The notes under the pieces: generated by a model | Database searches by the model: none | Seen by the model: the letters and a program-made list of their open reading frames with translations, nothing else | What the model was told of the DNA's origin: nothing | Shown here: one piece after another, positions 24,382-33,287 of the stretch | Layout: every line of letters begins with the position of its first letter | Position numbering within the stretch: position 1 is the first letter of the stretch | Program-made: the position numbers and the translations under genes | Assembly: GCA_020345745.1 (NCBI GenBank) | Contig: CP070768.1 | Span: 3,287,900-3,328,980, forward strand | Length of the DNA: 41,081 nt | DNA from: Desulfobacterales bacterium | GTDB lineage: Bacteria; Desulfobacterota; Desulfobacteria; Desulfobacterales; UBA11574 | Reading direction: 5' to 3'

Positions 24382-24757
24382 TGCTTGATCTCAGGGCTGT
24401 CTAGTTGCTGATTTCTGATCGTATTCCAAGGTTATGGTCTCTTGAGAAAGATCTGAAAACTTCGGGTAAAAGGGCCCTTTGGTTTATTTGGAAGGAGATA
24501 TCTTTTTCGTTTAACACGAGGTTGCCAGCGAGCAGATATTTATGATTTTTTTAATTGACTTGGTTTTGTAGAATAGAAGCTCAAATCATAAATATTGGTT
24601 CACATGTTTGTAATCGAGTGTCGAGTGCCCAACGTCCATAAGAGAGACCTTTGAAAAATTCTCAATTATATTCAAGGTCAAGTAGAAGGTCATGGACCTT
24701 GAATCCAACACAAAGATGGGATAAAATGAGACGTTTTTCAGAGGTCTTTAAGAGAGC
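24382..24757. other. 376-bp cpoB-ruvC spacer with 13-bp inverted repeat
   Basis: No gene seen. A perfect 13-bp inverted repeat lies at 24536-24548 (ATATTTATGATTT) and 24583-24595, with a 34-base loop. A ribosome-site-like AAGGAGATAT (about 24492-24501) is followed by no start codon. The family 2 element fills 24644-24747. Confidence 0.5.
24644..24747 (+). repeat. Inverted-repeat element family 2, copy B
   Basis: This 104-bp copy begins GAGACCTTTGAAAAATT and ends GTTTTTCAGAGGTCTT. It is shorter than copy A but shares the inner TATTCAAGGTCAAG part, and has its own inner pair ATTCAAGGTC/GACCTTGAAT. It ends 10 bases before the ruvC ATG and therefore overlaps its translation-start region. Confidence 0.8.
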
Positions 24758-25267
24758 ATGAGGATGATAAAGGTTATCGGCATAGATCCAGGTTTATCGG
24801 CAACCGGCTTTGGAATTGCAAGGGGAATGGGTCTCAACGTTGACAGCTTTTCTTTTGGCAGTATCAATACCTCAAAAAACCTATCTTTACCAAACCGCCT
24901 CGATCAGATCTTTTCAAAAACGCTACATATGCTGAAGGATGAAACGCCCGATTTGATGATCGTTGAAGACATATTTTCCGTCGCAAAGTTTCCAAAGGCA
25001 GGGATGACATTAAGCAAGGTTACCGGTGTCGTGCTCCTTGCCGGATGTCAATCGGGTGTATCTGTAGTAGAGGTTCCTGTTCGTGAAGCCAAACAGGTGT
25101 TGACGGGAAACGGCAATGCCACTAAGATTCAGCTAGAAAAGGCTGTTCGGCGTTTATTAAATCTGACAACGCCAATAAGACCGCATCATGCGTCTGACGC
25201 AATGGGACTAGCCCTTTTAGGCCTATTTCGATACAATGTCGAACGCTCCAAACAAACAGCAGGTTGA
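24758..25267 (+). CDS. ruvC: RuvC, Holliday junction resolvase
   Basis: The 169-residue endonuclease has the RNase H-like fold and expected acidic residues: D in VIGIDPGLSATGFG, E in LMIVEDIF, and the C-terminal HHASDAMGLALL. It cuts four-way junctions on the RuvAB complex during recombination repair. The start could be this ATG or the one two codons later; AAGAGAG lies before the first. It leads a ruvC-ruvA-ruvB group, with ruvA 19 bp downstream. The upstream boundary is a repeat element rather than the yebC gene that often precedes it. Confidence 0.95.
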   Translation: MRMIKVIGIDPGLSATGFGIARGMGLNVDSFSFGSINTSKNLSLPNRLDQIFSKTLHMLKDETPDLMIVEDIFSVAKFPKAGMTLSKVTGVVLLAGCQSGVSVVEVPVREAKQVLTGNGNATKIQLEKAVRRLLNLTTPIRPHHASDAMGLALLGLFRYNVERSKQTAG

Positions 25268-25286
25268 ACTGAAATAATCAAAAAAA

Positions 25287-25907
25287 ATGATAGGCTATCT
25301 GGAAGGCAAACTATTAAAAAAAGAAGATGACCGCATACTTCTTCTGGCGAATCAGATTGGATACGAGGTTCTCCTTCCTGTATATGTGATGGAAACCTTT
25401 AAGGCAAAAAAAGTTGGGGATGAGATTTCCCTATACATTTATCATCAGCAGACTGACCGACAGCCAAAGCCAATGCTGATCGGCTTTAATCTTGAGGTTG
25501 AAAAAGAATTTTTTCAACATTTTATTTCTGTTGAGGATATTGGTGCGCTCAAAGCAATCAAAGCTTTAAATATTCCTGTTCGTGAATTGGCAAGATCAAT
25601 AGAGGCAAAAGATATAAATAGACTCAAGCGTTTAAAGGGTATTGGTGATCGAACGGCACGGAAAATTATTGCCACACTTGAAGGTAAGATGGGTAAATTT
25701 GCACTAATCCGAACCGCAGACAAATCAGAATTGCCTGAAGTAGAAGATTTTTCGCAAAAGGTTTTGGACGTACTCGTTGCGCAATTGGGCCACAGAGTAT
25801 CCGATGCCAAGCAAATGATCGCAGAAGCCATGAAAAGAAACAGTGGTATCGCCAGTCCTGAGGAGCTGTTTGAAGAAGTCTATCGTGGAGAGAAGGTACA
25901 AGGTTGA
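25287..25907 (+). CDS. ruvA: RuvA, Holliday junction DNA-binding subunit
   Basis: The 206-residue protein has the N-terminal OB-fold (MIGYLEGKLLKKEDDRILLLANQIGYEVLLP), the helix-hairpin-helix region (about 70-130: FFQHFISVEDIGALKAIKAL..., LKGIGDRTARKIIATLEGKM) and a C-terminal domain that touches RuvB (about 155-206, LVAQLGHRVSDAKQMIAEAM). In the usual G-x-G-P-K-x-A motif of the first hairpin the sequence here is ISVEDIGALKAIKAL, a modest departure. It holds Holliday junctions in square-planar form. It lies between ruvC and ruvB (72 bp to ruvB). Confidence 0.94.
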   Translation: MIGYLEGKLLKKEDDRILLLANQIGYEVLLPVYVMETFKAKKVGDEISLYIYHQQTDRQPKPMLIGFNLEVEKEFFQHFISVEDIGALKAIKALNIPVRELARSIEAKDINRLKRLKGIGDRTARKIIATLEGKMGKFALIRTADKSELPEVEDFSQKVLDVLVAQLGHRVSDAKQMIAEAMKRNSGIASPEELFEEVYRGEKVQG

Positions 25908-25979
25908 TACGCGAAATCAAAAAACGTTGATATTTATAAAACAGATAAGAAAAAATAATTATTCTTTTTTAGATACGTA

Positions 25980-27026
25980 ATGATGTCAGACGATTTGTCG
26001 AAAAATTCCCATGATAAACAGGGCATCCTCACAGGAACGTGCCTGCCTGTTGACGAACAGAAGGCAATCCTGTCGCTGAGACCGGAAAAACTATCCGATT
26101 ACGTCGGTCAGGTTGAGGTGGTGGAAGCACTTAAAATCGCCATTGAGGCATCAACGCAGCGCCAGGAGCCGGTTGATCATATCCTTTTCCATGGACCTCC
26201 CGGATTAGGAAAAACAACGTTAGCATATATTGTGGCCAATGAAATGGGAGGCAATTTTACTGCGACGTCAGGACCTGCACTCGAAAAAGGGGGTGACCTG
26301 ATCGGTATCCTCACCCATCTTGAAGAAGGCGATATCTTATTTGTAGACGAGATACATCGAATACCAAAAGTGGTGGAGGAGTTTTTGTATCCTGCCATGG
26401 AGGAATTTGCAGTTGACTTCGTATTTGATAAAGGCATACATGCACGTAGCCATAGGTATCGTTTGAATCGTTTTACCCTGGTGGGTGCGACCACTCGTGT
26501 TGGACTTTTGTCCGCCCCTTTACGCGACCGTTTTGGCATTTTCAGAAGTCTCGACTTTTATAGCGAGAAAGACCTCGTAAAAATTATTAAGCGTTCGGCT
26601 GCATTATTAAATGTATCGATTGATGAACAAGGCGCCATTGAACTTGCGAAACGATCCAGGGGAACACCGAGAATCGTTAATCGACTTCTCAAACGTGTGA
26701 GAGACTATACGCAAGTCAGATCAAGTGGCGTCATTACACAAAAAACCGTAGAGGCCGCGCTATCTCTTGAAGGCGTCGATGAGAAAGGGTTAACCAGTCT
26801 TGATCGTCGATATCTGCAGACAATTATCGAGTTTTATAAGGGCGGACCGGTCGGCATTGAAGCGATCGCCGCAACCCTTCAAGAAGAAGCAGATACGCTT
26901 GTTGATGTCGTTGAGCCCTATCTTTTAAAAATCGGGTTTGCTATGCGGACATCGTCGGGAAGAAAGGCTTCACAGGGAGCATACAAGCACCTGGGTTTCA
27001 GTTTTCAAAAAGGCATGTTCCAATAA
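25980..27026 (+). CDS. ruvB: RuvB, Holliday junction branch-migration ATPase
   Basis: The 348-residue AAA+ motor shows [12 protein letters not shown] at its N-terminus, the Walker [13 protein letters not shown] (about 70-81), Walker [12 protein letters not shown], sensor 1 region [21 protein letters not shown] with the arginine finger, and a winged-helix C-terminus ([15 protein letters not shown]). It drives branch migration with RuvA. The first residues before LRPEKL (about 30) form a slightly long variable lead. The start is the first of two adjacent ATG codons, with a weak upstream site. Confidence 0.96.
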   Translation: MMSDDLSKNSHDKQGILTGTCLPVDEQKAILSLRPEKLSDYVGQVEVVEALKIAIEASTQRQEPVDHILFHGPPGLGKTTLAYIVANEMGGNFTATSGPALEKGGDLIGILTHLEEGDILFVDEIHRIPKVVEEFLYPAMEEFAVDFVFDKGIHARSHRYRLNRFTLVGATTRVGLLSAPLRDRFGIFRSLDFYSEKDLVKIIKRSAALLNVSIDEQGAIELAKRSRGTPRIVNRLLKRVRDYTQVRSSGVITQKTVEAALSLEGVDEKGLTSLDRRYLQTIIEFYKGGPVGIEAIAATLQEEADTLVDVVEPYLLKIGFAMRTSSGRKASQGAYKHLGFSFQKGMFQ

Positions 27027-27089
27027 TAAATTGGCAATTCGTTTTAGCAAATTCGCAATTCGCTCAATTTAGGCACCACATTTTTTTCT

Positions 27090-27932
27090 ATGTCGATAGT
27101 TACACTGCTTACGGATTTTGGCATTGAAGATGCCTATGTAGGTACCATGAAGGGCGTTATCCTATCAGTGAATCCTTCTGCAGTGATTATCGATATTACA
27201 CACCACGTCGAGCCTCAAAACATAATTCAAGCTGCATATATTATATCGTCTTATTACAGATATTTCCCTAAGAAAACTGTCCACATTATAGTGGTAGACC
27301 CTGGCGTCGGAAGTGATCGCGATATCATCGCCGTTAATGCAAGGGGCAATATTTTCCTTGCACCGGACAACGGTGTACTAACGCTTTTGATCGATGAAGG
27401 CAAGGTCGATACCATTGTCCGGATCGAAAACACACGGTTTTTTTTAAAGCCTGTCAGCCAGACGTTTCACGGTCGGGATATTTTTGCTCCTATCGGTGCT
27501 CATATATCCAAGGGTATAGATATCAAGGCGTTAGGTCCACCACTCGAGCAAAAGGATCTGGTCCACTTTAGAATCAGCAAACCGTATGTCACTGCAAAAG
27601 GTGCCCTTGTGGGTGAAATAGTTTCCGTAGATCGTTTCGGGAACTGTATCACCAATATTGATGAAAACTGTCTAGCAAAACTGTATCGAACCGCTCAGGA
27701 CGAAAGGCTAGAGATCATTATCGGTGATAAAAGGATTCATGGGGTATCCCACAGCTACTTCAACGCTGAACCCCAGAATCCTCTTGCCGTTATGGGCAGT
27801 TTCGGATATCTTGAAATTGCTTTAAATCATGGAAATGCCAGAAACTATTTTAATACAAAAATAGGAGATACCATACGGTTGGTATTGAAACAAAAACTGG
27901 ATGATGCAAAATCTACCAAAACGTTTGCATAG
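27090..27932 (+). CDS. SAM hydroxide adenosyltransferase (DUF62 family)
   Basis: The 280-residue enzyme matches the DUF62/SAM-hydroxide adenosyltransferase family: VTLLTDFGIEDAYVGTMKGVIL, TVHIIVVDPGVGSDRDIIAVNARG, FLAPDNGVLTLL, TFHGRDIFAPIGAHIS, and VDRFGNCITNI. The aspartates of TDFG and PGVGSDR are in the expected substrate-binding spots. Family members split S-adenosylmethionine to adenosine and methionine using water; relatives make chlorinated or fluorinated products, but nothing here points to halogenation. It is 63 bp after ruvB and overlaps the next gene by 32 bp. Cellular role is unclear. Confidence 0.9.
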   Translation: MSIVTLLTDFGIEDAYVGTMKGVILSVNPSAVIIDITHHVEPQNIIQAAYIISSYYRYFPKKTVHIIVVDPGVGSDRDIIAVNARGNIFLAPDNGVLTLLIDEGKVDTIVRIENTRFFLKPVSQTFHGRDIFAPIGAHISKGIDIKALGPPLEQKDLVHFRISKPYVTAKGALVGEIVSVDRFGNCITNIDENCLAKLYRTAQDERLEIIIGDKRIHGVSHSYFNAEPQNPLAVMGSFGYLEIALNHGNARNYFNTKIGDTIRLVLKQKLDDAKSTKTFA

Positions 27933-28788
27933 AATTGCCGATGTGCTTCGTTCTTTGAAGCACGAGAAAATGAGTGGCCAGTGGTCATTTCTCTTTGTAA
28001 GGGAGAATGGTGAGGTCATATCGATTGACCGGTTTAAAGAAATAGTGATGACACTTGCCGTGGTTATGGCAATCATGTTTGCTATAACCACCTGCTTGTA
28101 TGTCCTCTATAAAGGTGTCAAGCAAGAGAATGAAAATCTTGCAACGGCTTTGAAGACCACCGAAAAGAAGCTGGTTACCTTGCAGGATGAAAAAGATGTT
28201 CTCATGGTTCGCCTTGTCCTAGCTCAATCCAAGATAAATAACCATCAGCCCGACGTTAGAAAAACGATAAATGATCAAACATCCGAAACGTTATCGAATG
28301 GGGGTAGGCTAGAAAAAACAAATTTTAAGAAAAAAACATTTGAATCTGATGAAAATCATCCTGCACCAAAACAGAAAGCAATTTTATCAGCGTCAATGGA
28401 TACTACAGGTAAGATCAATAAAGTTGCAATATTAACGACTGTTGATGTCGAAGATATGGATGTTTATCATGACGCAAAGAAAAATATATTGAGGGTAAAG
28501 TTTATTTTAAGAAAAATAGAACCGACAATAAAAAGCATCTCAGGGCGTGCCTTTGTCGTATTAAAAAGCGACACCAACGAAAAGGATTCCTTGGTAATAC
28601 CCTCTGTGCCGCTCGCTTCAGGAAAACCCTCTCAGAAAAATAGGGGGCAATACTTTTCAATCGCCCACTTTAAATGGATGAAGTTTGAAAAAAGATATCA
28701 GCCAGAAACGGTATTATTTCAACGTGTTAAGGTATTTGTTTTTTCAACGAAAGGAGAACTGATTTTAGAAAAAGATTTTGCAATATAG
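27901..28788 (+). CDS. Unrecognised single-pass membrane protein with coiled coil
   Basis: I do not recognise this 295-residue protein. It has about 45 cytoplasmic residues with WSFLFVRENGEVISIDRFKE, one membrane segment (about 48-72: IVMTLAVVMAIMFAITTCLYVLY), a coiled coil (about 75-112), a low-complexity linker (about 115-165) and a C-terminal beta-rich domain (about 170-295: DVEDMDVYHDAKKNILRVKFILRKIEP, GRAFVVLKSD, VKVFVFSTKGELILEKDF). The layout suggests a periplasmic sensor or scaffold. The frame overlaps the preceding gene by 32 bp; a later ATG at 27970 would avoid the overlap. It stands 73 bp before bactofilin, so a link with cell-shape structures is possible. Confidence 0.8.
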   Translation: MMQNLPKRLHRIADVLRSLKHEKMSGQWSFLFVRENGEVISIDRFKEIVMTLAVVMAIMFAITTCLYVLYKGVKQENENLATALKTTEKKLVTLQDEKDVLMVRLVLAQSKINNHQPDVRKTINDQTSETLSNGGRLEKTNFKKKTFESDENHPAPKQKAILSASMDTTGKINKVAILTTVDVEDMDVYHDAKKNILRVKFILRKIEPTIKSISGRAFVVLKSDTNEKDSLVIPSVPLASGKPSQKNRGQYFSIAHFKWMKFEKRYQPETVLFQRVKVFVFSTKGELILEKDFAI

Positions 28789-28861
28789 TACAATAATGTT
28801 TATTTAATCTTGTTATAATTTGTATGCAGTTTTTAGTTAAAATACGAATAGGAGACATATT

Positions 28862-29314
28862 GTGAAAAATAAATCAAAGGATTTTTCTATCATTGATAAA
28901 GAGCTAACCGTCGATGGTAATGTTGCAACAAAAGGGAAGCTTGTTATCAAGGGCGTGGTAAAGGGCGTGCTTACCGGAGATGTAGTGGTAATTGCTGAAG
29001 AAGGTGCTGTTTTTGCTGAAACAAAGGTGACCAGCATGACCATTGGCGGAACCTTTGAGGGAGAAGTAGAAGCCTCGAACGAATTGATTATACTACCAAC
29101 TGGCAAGTGCTCAGGAAAAGTGGTTTGTAAAGATTTTGTCGTAGAACCCGGTGGTATATTAAACGCGCAGGTCAACTGCATTACCGGCGCAGAAGATAAT
29201 CCAGAAACCAACCGAATGTCATCGGGTAAAAAAGAGACTGCGGAAAAAGCGACACGGGTCGTGCAGAAATTTTCAAAAAAAACCCTGCCGGACGACATGT
29301 CTGGGGAAAAATGA
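28862..29314 (+). CDS. Bactofilin (polymer-forming cytoskeletal protein)
   Basis: The 150-residue protein starts with GTG, which follows AGGAG by 7 bases. Its centre (about 12-115) is the bactofilin beta-helix of short repeats: ELTVDGNVATKGKLVIKGVVKGVLTGDVVVIAEEGAVFAE and SMTIGGTFEGEVEASNELIILPTGKCSGKV. Bactofilins polymerise without nucleotide and organise cell shape, stalks or polar complexes, often near peptidoglycan enzymes. The C-terminal tail (120-150) is charged and probably unstructured. Partners here are unknown, though the gene just upstream is a membrane protein of unknown type. Confidence 0.94.
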   Translation: MKNKSKDFSIIDKELTVDGNVATKGKLVIKGVVKGVLTGDVVVIAEEGAVFAETKVTSMTIGGTFEGEVEASNELIILPTGKCSGKVVCKDFVVEPGGILNAQVNCITGAEDNPETNRMSSGKKETAEKATRVVQKFSKKTLPDDMSGEK

Positions 29315-29607
29315 GTACAAGCCATCGCAAAAATATAGATCGCGTTCGAGGACAAAACGTCAGACGCCATAGGCGTCATGTGTAACATATGAAAAAGCGC
29401 AGTCCCGCAACATAGGCGGGATGAGCATTTTAAAGCGGCTCACAACACCGTAATTGGAAGTTAGATGTATTTTTTAGATGGCATGTAACTTCTGATGCCC
29501 AATTTTCGTACTCCCATCCGATAACAAGACTGGGTCTTTGGTTAAGCTGAATAATATTTATTAAAAGGTAATATATTTCGGGCTTCAGGGTTTTGATGAA
29601 ATGATAT
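29315..29607. other. Convergent spacer with two GC-rich hairpins
   Basis: Hairpins GACGCC-ATA-GGCGTC (29363-29377) and TCCCGC-loop-GCGGGA (29403-29421) lie in tandem between the bactofilin and HD-GYP gene ends. Neither has a T-run, so transcription arrest is uncertain. The rest is AT-rich with no gene. Confidence 0.4.
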
Positions 29608-30843
29608 TTAAGGGGTTTCTTTGTATCGTTTTTGAATTCCGCGGAGGATGTTGATTCGAGAAAAAAAGATTTCCACCAACTCGGGGTCCAGCTTGTAACC
29701 GGCCTCTTGTTCTATATTTAATAGAACTTCGGGCTCATCCCAGGCCTCCTTGTAAATTCGTGCATAAGAAAGCGCATCGTAGAGGTCTGCCAATGCGACA
29801 ATTCGCCCAAATATAGGAATTTCTTCTCCCTTCTTTCCTCTTGGTCTGCCATCAGGCAAAGTAAATCCTTTCAATGGGGCTCCGGTTGCCACATCGATAT
29901 GGCCTGGATATCCCTCTCCGTCCCAGCGTTCGTGATGGTTCAAGGCGACTTCTAAGGCCAACTCGTCAAAATCCGACTGAGCGTCTAAGAACAACCGCGC
30001 GCCAAGGGTGGTATGTTCCTTCATTATTTCAAATTCTTTTTCACTCAAACGACTCGGTTTTTTCAATATCCTATCGGATATAGCGACTTTTCCAACATCG
30101 TGTAGCATGGCTGCCATGCGAAGAGAGTCTCGGTTGCTCTCGATTTCTTTAGCATCAATGTTGTTCCGGCGAGCCCAATTTGTGTAGAGCTCCACGGCAT
30201 AACCACCCACGCGGTTGACATGGGCACCCGTCTCTTTGGGGTCACGCAATTCCGACATACGGATCATTCGAAGCAGAAGGGTTCGGGTCATTTGAGCGCG
30301 TGACAAGGCGACGGCTGCAATGCTGGCGAAATGTAGCAGCATTATTTCATCATTTTCGGAAAAAGGAATGATCCTTCCCGATCCATCTTGGGCGTTGATA
30401 ATCTGTAAAATGCCCAAAATATCTTCTCTCGGAGTGATTAAAGGAACAGTAAAGACTGATCCTGTTTTATAGCCTGACTGTTCATCGAATTTTTTACTGA
30501 AGCTATAGGGCGCAGTAGCGTCGATGTTATATACATCCGGTAAGTTTACAGGTTGACCGGTAAAAGCAACATATCCCGCGATGCTTTTTTTGTCGATGGG
30601 CATCGAAAAGGTTGAGTAAATGAGTTTATCGCCCTCACGTAGCCGGCGTTGCAAGGTGTCGTTCTGTGAATAGGTAAAATCGAGAGAGTCTTGCTCCCGG
30701 ATATATATGGACCCGGCATCGGCATTAACAACCTGTCTGGCGTCATAAAGGACGCGTTCCATAAGGATATCCAAGTCCTTGACCTTATTGAGCTCAACTC
30801 CCAAATTGGCTAGCTTATCAAGCTTTTCTTTGTCACTGAGCAT
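29608..30843 (-). CDS. GAF - HD-GYP cyclic-di-GMP phosphodiesterase
   Basis: The 411-residue protein has an N-terminal GAF sensor (about 10-185: DLDILMERVLYDARQVVNADAGSIYI, FTVPLITPREDILGILQIIN) and a C-terminal HD-GYP domain (about 200-400). The key motifs are intact: LHDVGK (247-252), EHTTLGARLF, HHERWDGEGYP (303-313) and LADLYDAL. It should hydrolyse cyclic-di-GMP in response to an unknown ligand or redox signal read by the GAF domain. It has no receiver or membrane domain, so it is cytosolic. The start has GGAAAGG upstream. The gene after it on the same strand is an EEP-family protein, 84 bp away. Confidence 0.93.
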   Translation of the reverse strand: MLSDKEKLDKLANLGVELNKVKDLDILMERVLYDARQVVNADAGSIYIREQDSLDFTYSQNDTLQRRLREGDKLIYSTFSMPIDKKSIAGYVAFTGQPVNLPDVYNIDATAPYSFSKKFDEQSGYKTGSVFTVPLITPREDILGILQIINAQDGSGRIIPFSENDEIMLLHFASIAAVALSRAQMTRTLLLRMIRMSELRDPKETGAHVNRVGGYAVELYTNWARRNNIDAKEIESNRDSLRMAAMLHDVGKVAISDRILKKPSRLSEKEFEIMKEHTTLGARLFLDAQSDFDELALEVALNHHERWDGEGYPGHIDVATGAPLKGFTLPDGRPRGKKGEEIPIFGRIVALADLYDALSYARIYKEAWDEPEVLLNIEQEAGYKLDPELVEIFFSRINILRGIQKRYKETP

Positions 30844-30927
30844 AGAATTGCCTTTCCAACATAGGTCTCATTCATGTCGAACATAACTTTAGAGGAAAAT
30901 TATGTCAAGACAGGATGCTGGCAGGGA

Positions 30928-31695
30928 TCAAGTTATCCACTCAAACGTGGCATAAAGAGGAAAATGATCAGATGGATATATACCGTTAATTGTCTCCTGG
31001 ATGATCTTACCATCTTTATTAATAATTTTGCCATAATACAGAATCCAATCGATGTGCTCTCTATATAGATCTCCAGTAAAACCATGATATGTTCCAGGGT
31101 AGGGTTTGTTAAAGGCATTTTTAAAACAACCGACGGGTGCTGTTGGTTTTCGGGTCTGCCCGGTAAAAATATTGTAGCAGGGACTTAATGGCGCGGCATT
31201 AAAGTCTCCCATGAGAATGACAGGGACATCGGCCGGGAGTCGCGATAAGCGTTCCAGAATAATATTGGCGCTAGCAACCTGAACCGAGACGTCAAAATCA
31301 AGGTGGGTGTTGACGCATATGAGCTTACGGTTGCTATTTTTGAACATTCCGATCGTGCACTGCCTTGGCCAGAGGCTGCCGCGAAAGCGGCTCGGTACGG
31401 TAGGGGTATGGCTTAAAAAAAAATGTTCATGATAAATGCAATGCCATGATTGTTTATGAAAAATGATGTTATTCTGCCAAAAGGGCGGCGAAGGGCTCCG
31501 TTTCCCAATAAAATTGTATGCCATAAGGGTGTCATTAAGAAATTCTACCTGAAAATCATTGGCTTCCTGAAAACCGATAAAATCGGCATGATATCTTTCC
31601 AAAAGATTGGGAAAACACCTTTTGCGAAATCGCCAGCTGTTGCGCCCGTCGTCTGCCAATCCAAAACGTAAATTTAGTGTTAAAACAGAAAACAT
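30928..31695 (-). CDS. Endonuclease/exonuclease/phosphatase-family protein
   Basis: The 255-residue protein shows the EEP fold signature: LTLNLRFG (Asn8), IGFQEAND (Glu44), NTHLDFD, VILMGDFNAAP and a final SDHFPLYATFE (His of the catalytic pair). It belongs to the magnesium-dependent phosphoesterases that include exonuclease III, sphingomyelinase and inositol phosphatases. No signal peptide is present, so it acts in the cytosol. The DNA-repair versions have extra DNA-contact loops not obvious here; a small-molecule or lipid-linked phosphoester substrate is as likely. GGAG lies 9 bases before the ATG. Confidence 0.87.
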   Translation of the reverse strand: MFSVLTLNLRFGLADDGRNSWRFRKRCFPNLLERYHADFIGFQEANDFQVEFLNDTLMAYNFIGKRSPSPPFWQNNIIFHKQSWHCIYHEHFFLSHTPTVPSRFRGSLWPRQCTIGMFKNSNRKLICVNTHLDFDVSVQVASANIILERLSRLPADVPVILMGDFNAAPLSPCYNIFTGQTRKPTAPVGCFKNAFNKPYPGTYHGFTGDLYREHIDWILYYGKIINKDGKIIQETINGIYPSDHFPLYATFEWIT

Positions 31696-31724
31696 CGTAA
31701 TCTAGCTCCAAGTACCATTTTCAT

Positions 31725-32339
31725 TTATTCGTAGCTACCCACCTCGATAAGGTGGAGATATTGATTCATGTTAACGTTGATATTTTTAAAATTATCGAAC
31801 GTGATCTTAGAATAAGGAACATTTGTTTTTTTTCTGATGATGTCAAATATGGCTAGATAATTGAGTACAATCCTTTTTTCCCAACGCATCCCGATTTGTA
31901 ACGCTAATTTTTTTATTTGCTCTTTTGACCCTTCTATTTCAAGAAAATCGCCATACGGCATGGAATCTAAGCATAGAAGCGTATCCTTTAAAATAAACGT
32001 TTCACGGCGTTTTTCGTATCGTTGTTCTTCACGGAATCCCAAAGATTCCAATATTCGTTTCATGGTAGAGAAATGACTGACCTCAACTTCCAATTCCCTA
32101 AATATCTTGTATTGATTATCTTTGCTACGAGGTTCCGATTTATAGGTGAGCGTTGTTTTGGTGTCCTTTCGTAACCTCAAAAGAGATTTGTTTCGAATCA
32201 GGTTTTTACCATCATCTTCAAATCGGATATTTGTTTCAAATACCTGACCCCTATTTTCAGCACCCAATTCAATAATGCAATAGCGTATGGCGCTTATATC
32301 TGAAAGATAAAATTTGACTTCGATTTCAAGGTGATTCAT
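31725..32339 (-). CDS. CYTH-domain protein, class IV adenylate cyclase CyaB-like
   Basis: I use the ATG at 32339, which starts MNHLEIEVKFYL, the position of the family's N-terminal ExExK motif (E-I-E-V-K); an upstream start adds unrelated residues. The 204-residue protein has the CYTH tunnel-fold pattern: FETNIRFEDDGKNLIRNKSLLRLRKD, TLTYKSEPRSKDNQYKIFRELEVEV, RYEKRRETFILKD, LCLDSMPYGDFLEIEG. CyaB-type proteins can make cyclic AMP from ATP, and relatives are thiamine or inorganic triphosphatases. Which activity this one has is not visible. The stop is 29 bp before the EEP gene on the same strand. Confidence 0.85.
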   Translation of the reverse strand: MNHLEIEVKFYLSDISAIRYCIIELGAENRGQVFETNIRFEDDGKNLIRNKSLLRLRKDTKTTLTYKSEPRSKDNQYKIFRELEVEVSHFSTMKRILESLGFREEQRYEKRRETFILKDTLLCLDSMPYGDFLEIEGSKEQIKKLALQIGMRWEKRIVLNYLAIFDIIRKKTNVPYSKITFDNFKNINVNMNQYLHLIEVGSYE

Positions 32340-32803
32340 TGGACAAATCCTGTCACCTGAATGTTGCATGAAAATTGATGAAAATCTTCAAGAAACGAAT
32401 TGATTCCTATTTAAACAAGATCATACCCCAAATATTTTATCCAATTGGACGATTAGATGATATTTTTTAATCATCGATTTTCATCCGAAGGGCGATTCTG
32501 GGGCTTTCATCTGCTGCGTTATTAAGGGCTCGCAATAGGTCTAACTATGGCTTCCCTCTTAAGTGCCTTGTATATAAAAACCTCTGACTCGTACAACATT
32601 CAGGTGCTATGATGGATAACCATTCCCATGTGTAAAACTAGTTATATTCGAAATGTCTTCGGGTGTCAATTTAAGGTTCTGTTTAAATTCAACTTATTAA
32701 TTTTTCTGTAATATCCTTTTAAATATCTAATTTCCTTTTTTCCCTTGACACGAACATTATTTTTAACTACATTCCTTCGATTATATTTAAGGAGTATGCC
32801 AAG
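32340..32803. other. 464-bp divergent intergenic region upstream of rplM
   Basis: No gene was supported. It holds the promoter of rplM at its right end, and a GC-rich island at about 32490-32600 with the imperfect palindrome AAGGG...CAATAG/CTATGG...CCCTCTT (32522-32562). The remainder is AT-rich. Confidence 0.45.
32745..32773 (+). promoter_or_regulatory. Predicted sigma-70 promoter of rplM-rpsI
   Basis: TTGACA (32745-32750), a 17-base spacer and TACATT (32768-32773) sit 30 bases before the GTG start. Hexamers and spacing are close to the consensus, so the leader is only about 20-25 bases. No conserved ribosomal-protein leader fold was seen. Confidence 0.75.
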
Positions 32804-33238
32804 GTGAAAAAGTATACAACGAGTGCAAAATATGTCGACAACAAAGCGAAATGGTATGTTGTTGATGCAGAAGGCGCGGTTCTTGGAAGACTCGCAAGTA
32901 CCATAGCCGCCCGACTGCGAGGGAAACACAACCCGCTGTTTACCCCTCACGTCGATATGGGTGACTGGGTCATTGTCATCAATGCTGATAAGATTGAATT
33001 GACGGGCAGAAAATGGGAAAAGAAACAATATTATCGACACAGCGGTTACATTGGCGGGTTGAAGACGATTACTGCCCAGAAGCTTTTGGAAAAAAAACCC
33101 GAGGAACTTGTACGCCTTGCCGTTAAAGGCATGCTGCCCAAAAACAGACTGGGAAGAAAACTTTTTAAAAAGTTAAAGGTCTATGCCGGAGGTCACCACC
33201 CCCACGAGGCCCAGATGCCTGAGGTGCTGGAAATTTAA
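32804..33238 (+). CDS. rplM: 50S ribosomal protein L13
   Basis: The 144-residue protein is a full-length L13: [102 protein letters not shown]. It is an early-assembling large-subunit protein. Start is GTG, with AAGGAG 9 bases upstream. It is followed 49 bp later by rpsI, the usual conserved pair. Confidence 0.98.
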   Translation: MKKYTTSAKYVDNKAKWYVVDAEGAVLGRLASTIAARLRGKHNPLFTPHVDMGDWVIVINADKIELTGRKWEKKQYYRHSGYIGGLKTITAQKLLEKKPEELVRLAVKGMLPKNRLGRKLFKKLKVYAGGHHPHEAQMPEVLEI

Positions 33239-33287
33239 TGGAGTGCGCCGGAACGATCAGTTTTAATTTTATATATCGGTGAGTTAT

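Noticed and set aside
24485-24530. AAGGAGATAT ribosome-like site before ruvC as a hidden small gene
   Set aside because: No ATG, GTG or TTG with an open frame follows at a proper distance.
27090-27932. DUF62 protein as a fluorinase or chlorinase
   Set aside because: No halogen-specific loop or biosynthetic neighbours were seen; the common SAM hydroxide adenosyltransferase function is the simpler reading.
32666-33040. 124-codon minus-strand frame over the start of rplM
   Set aside because: It lies opposite the certain L13 gene and its promoter, and has no family features.
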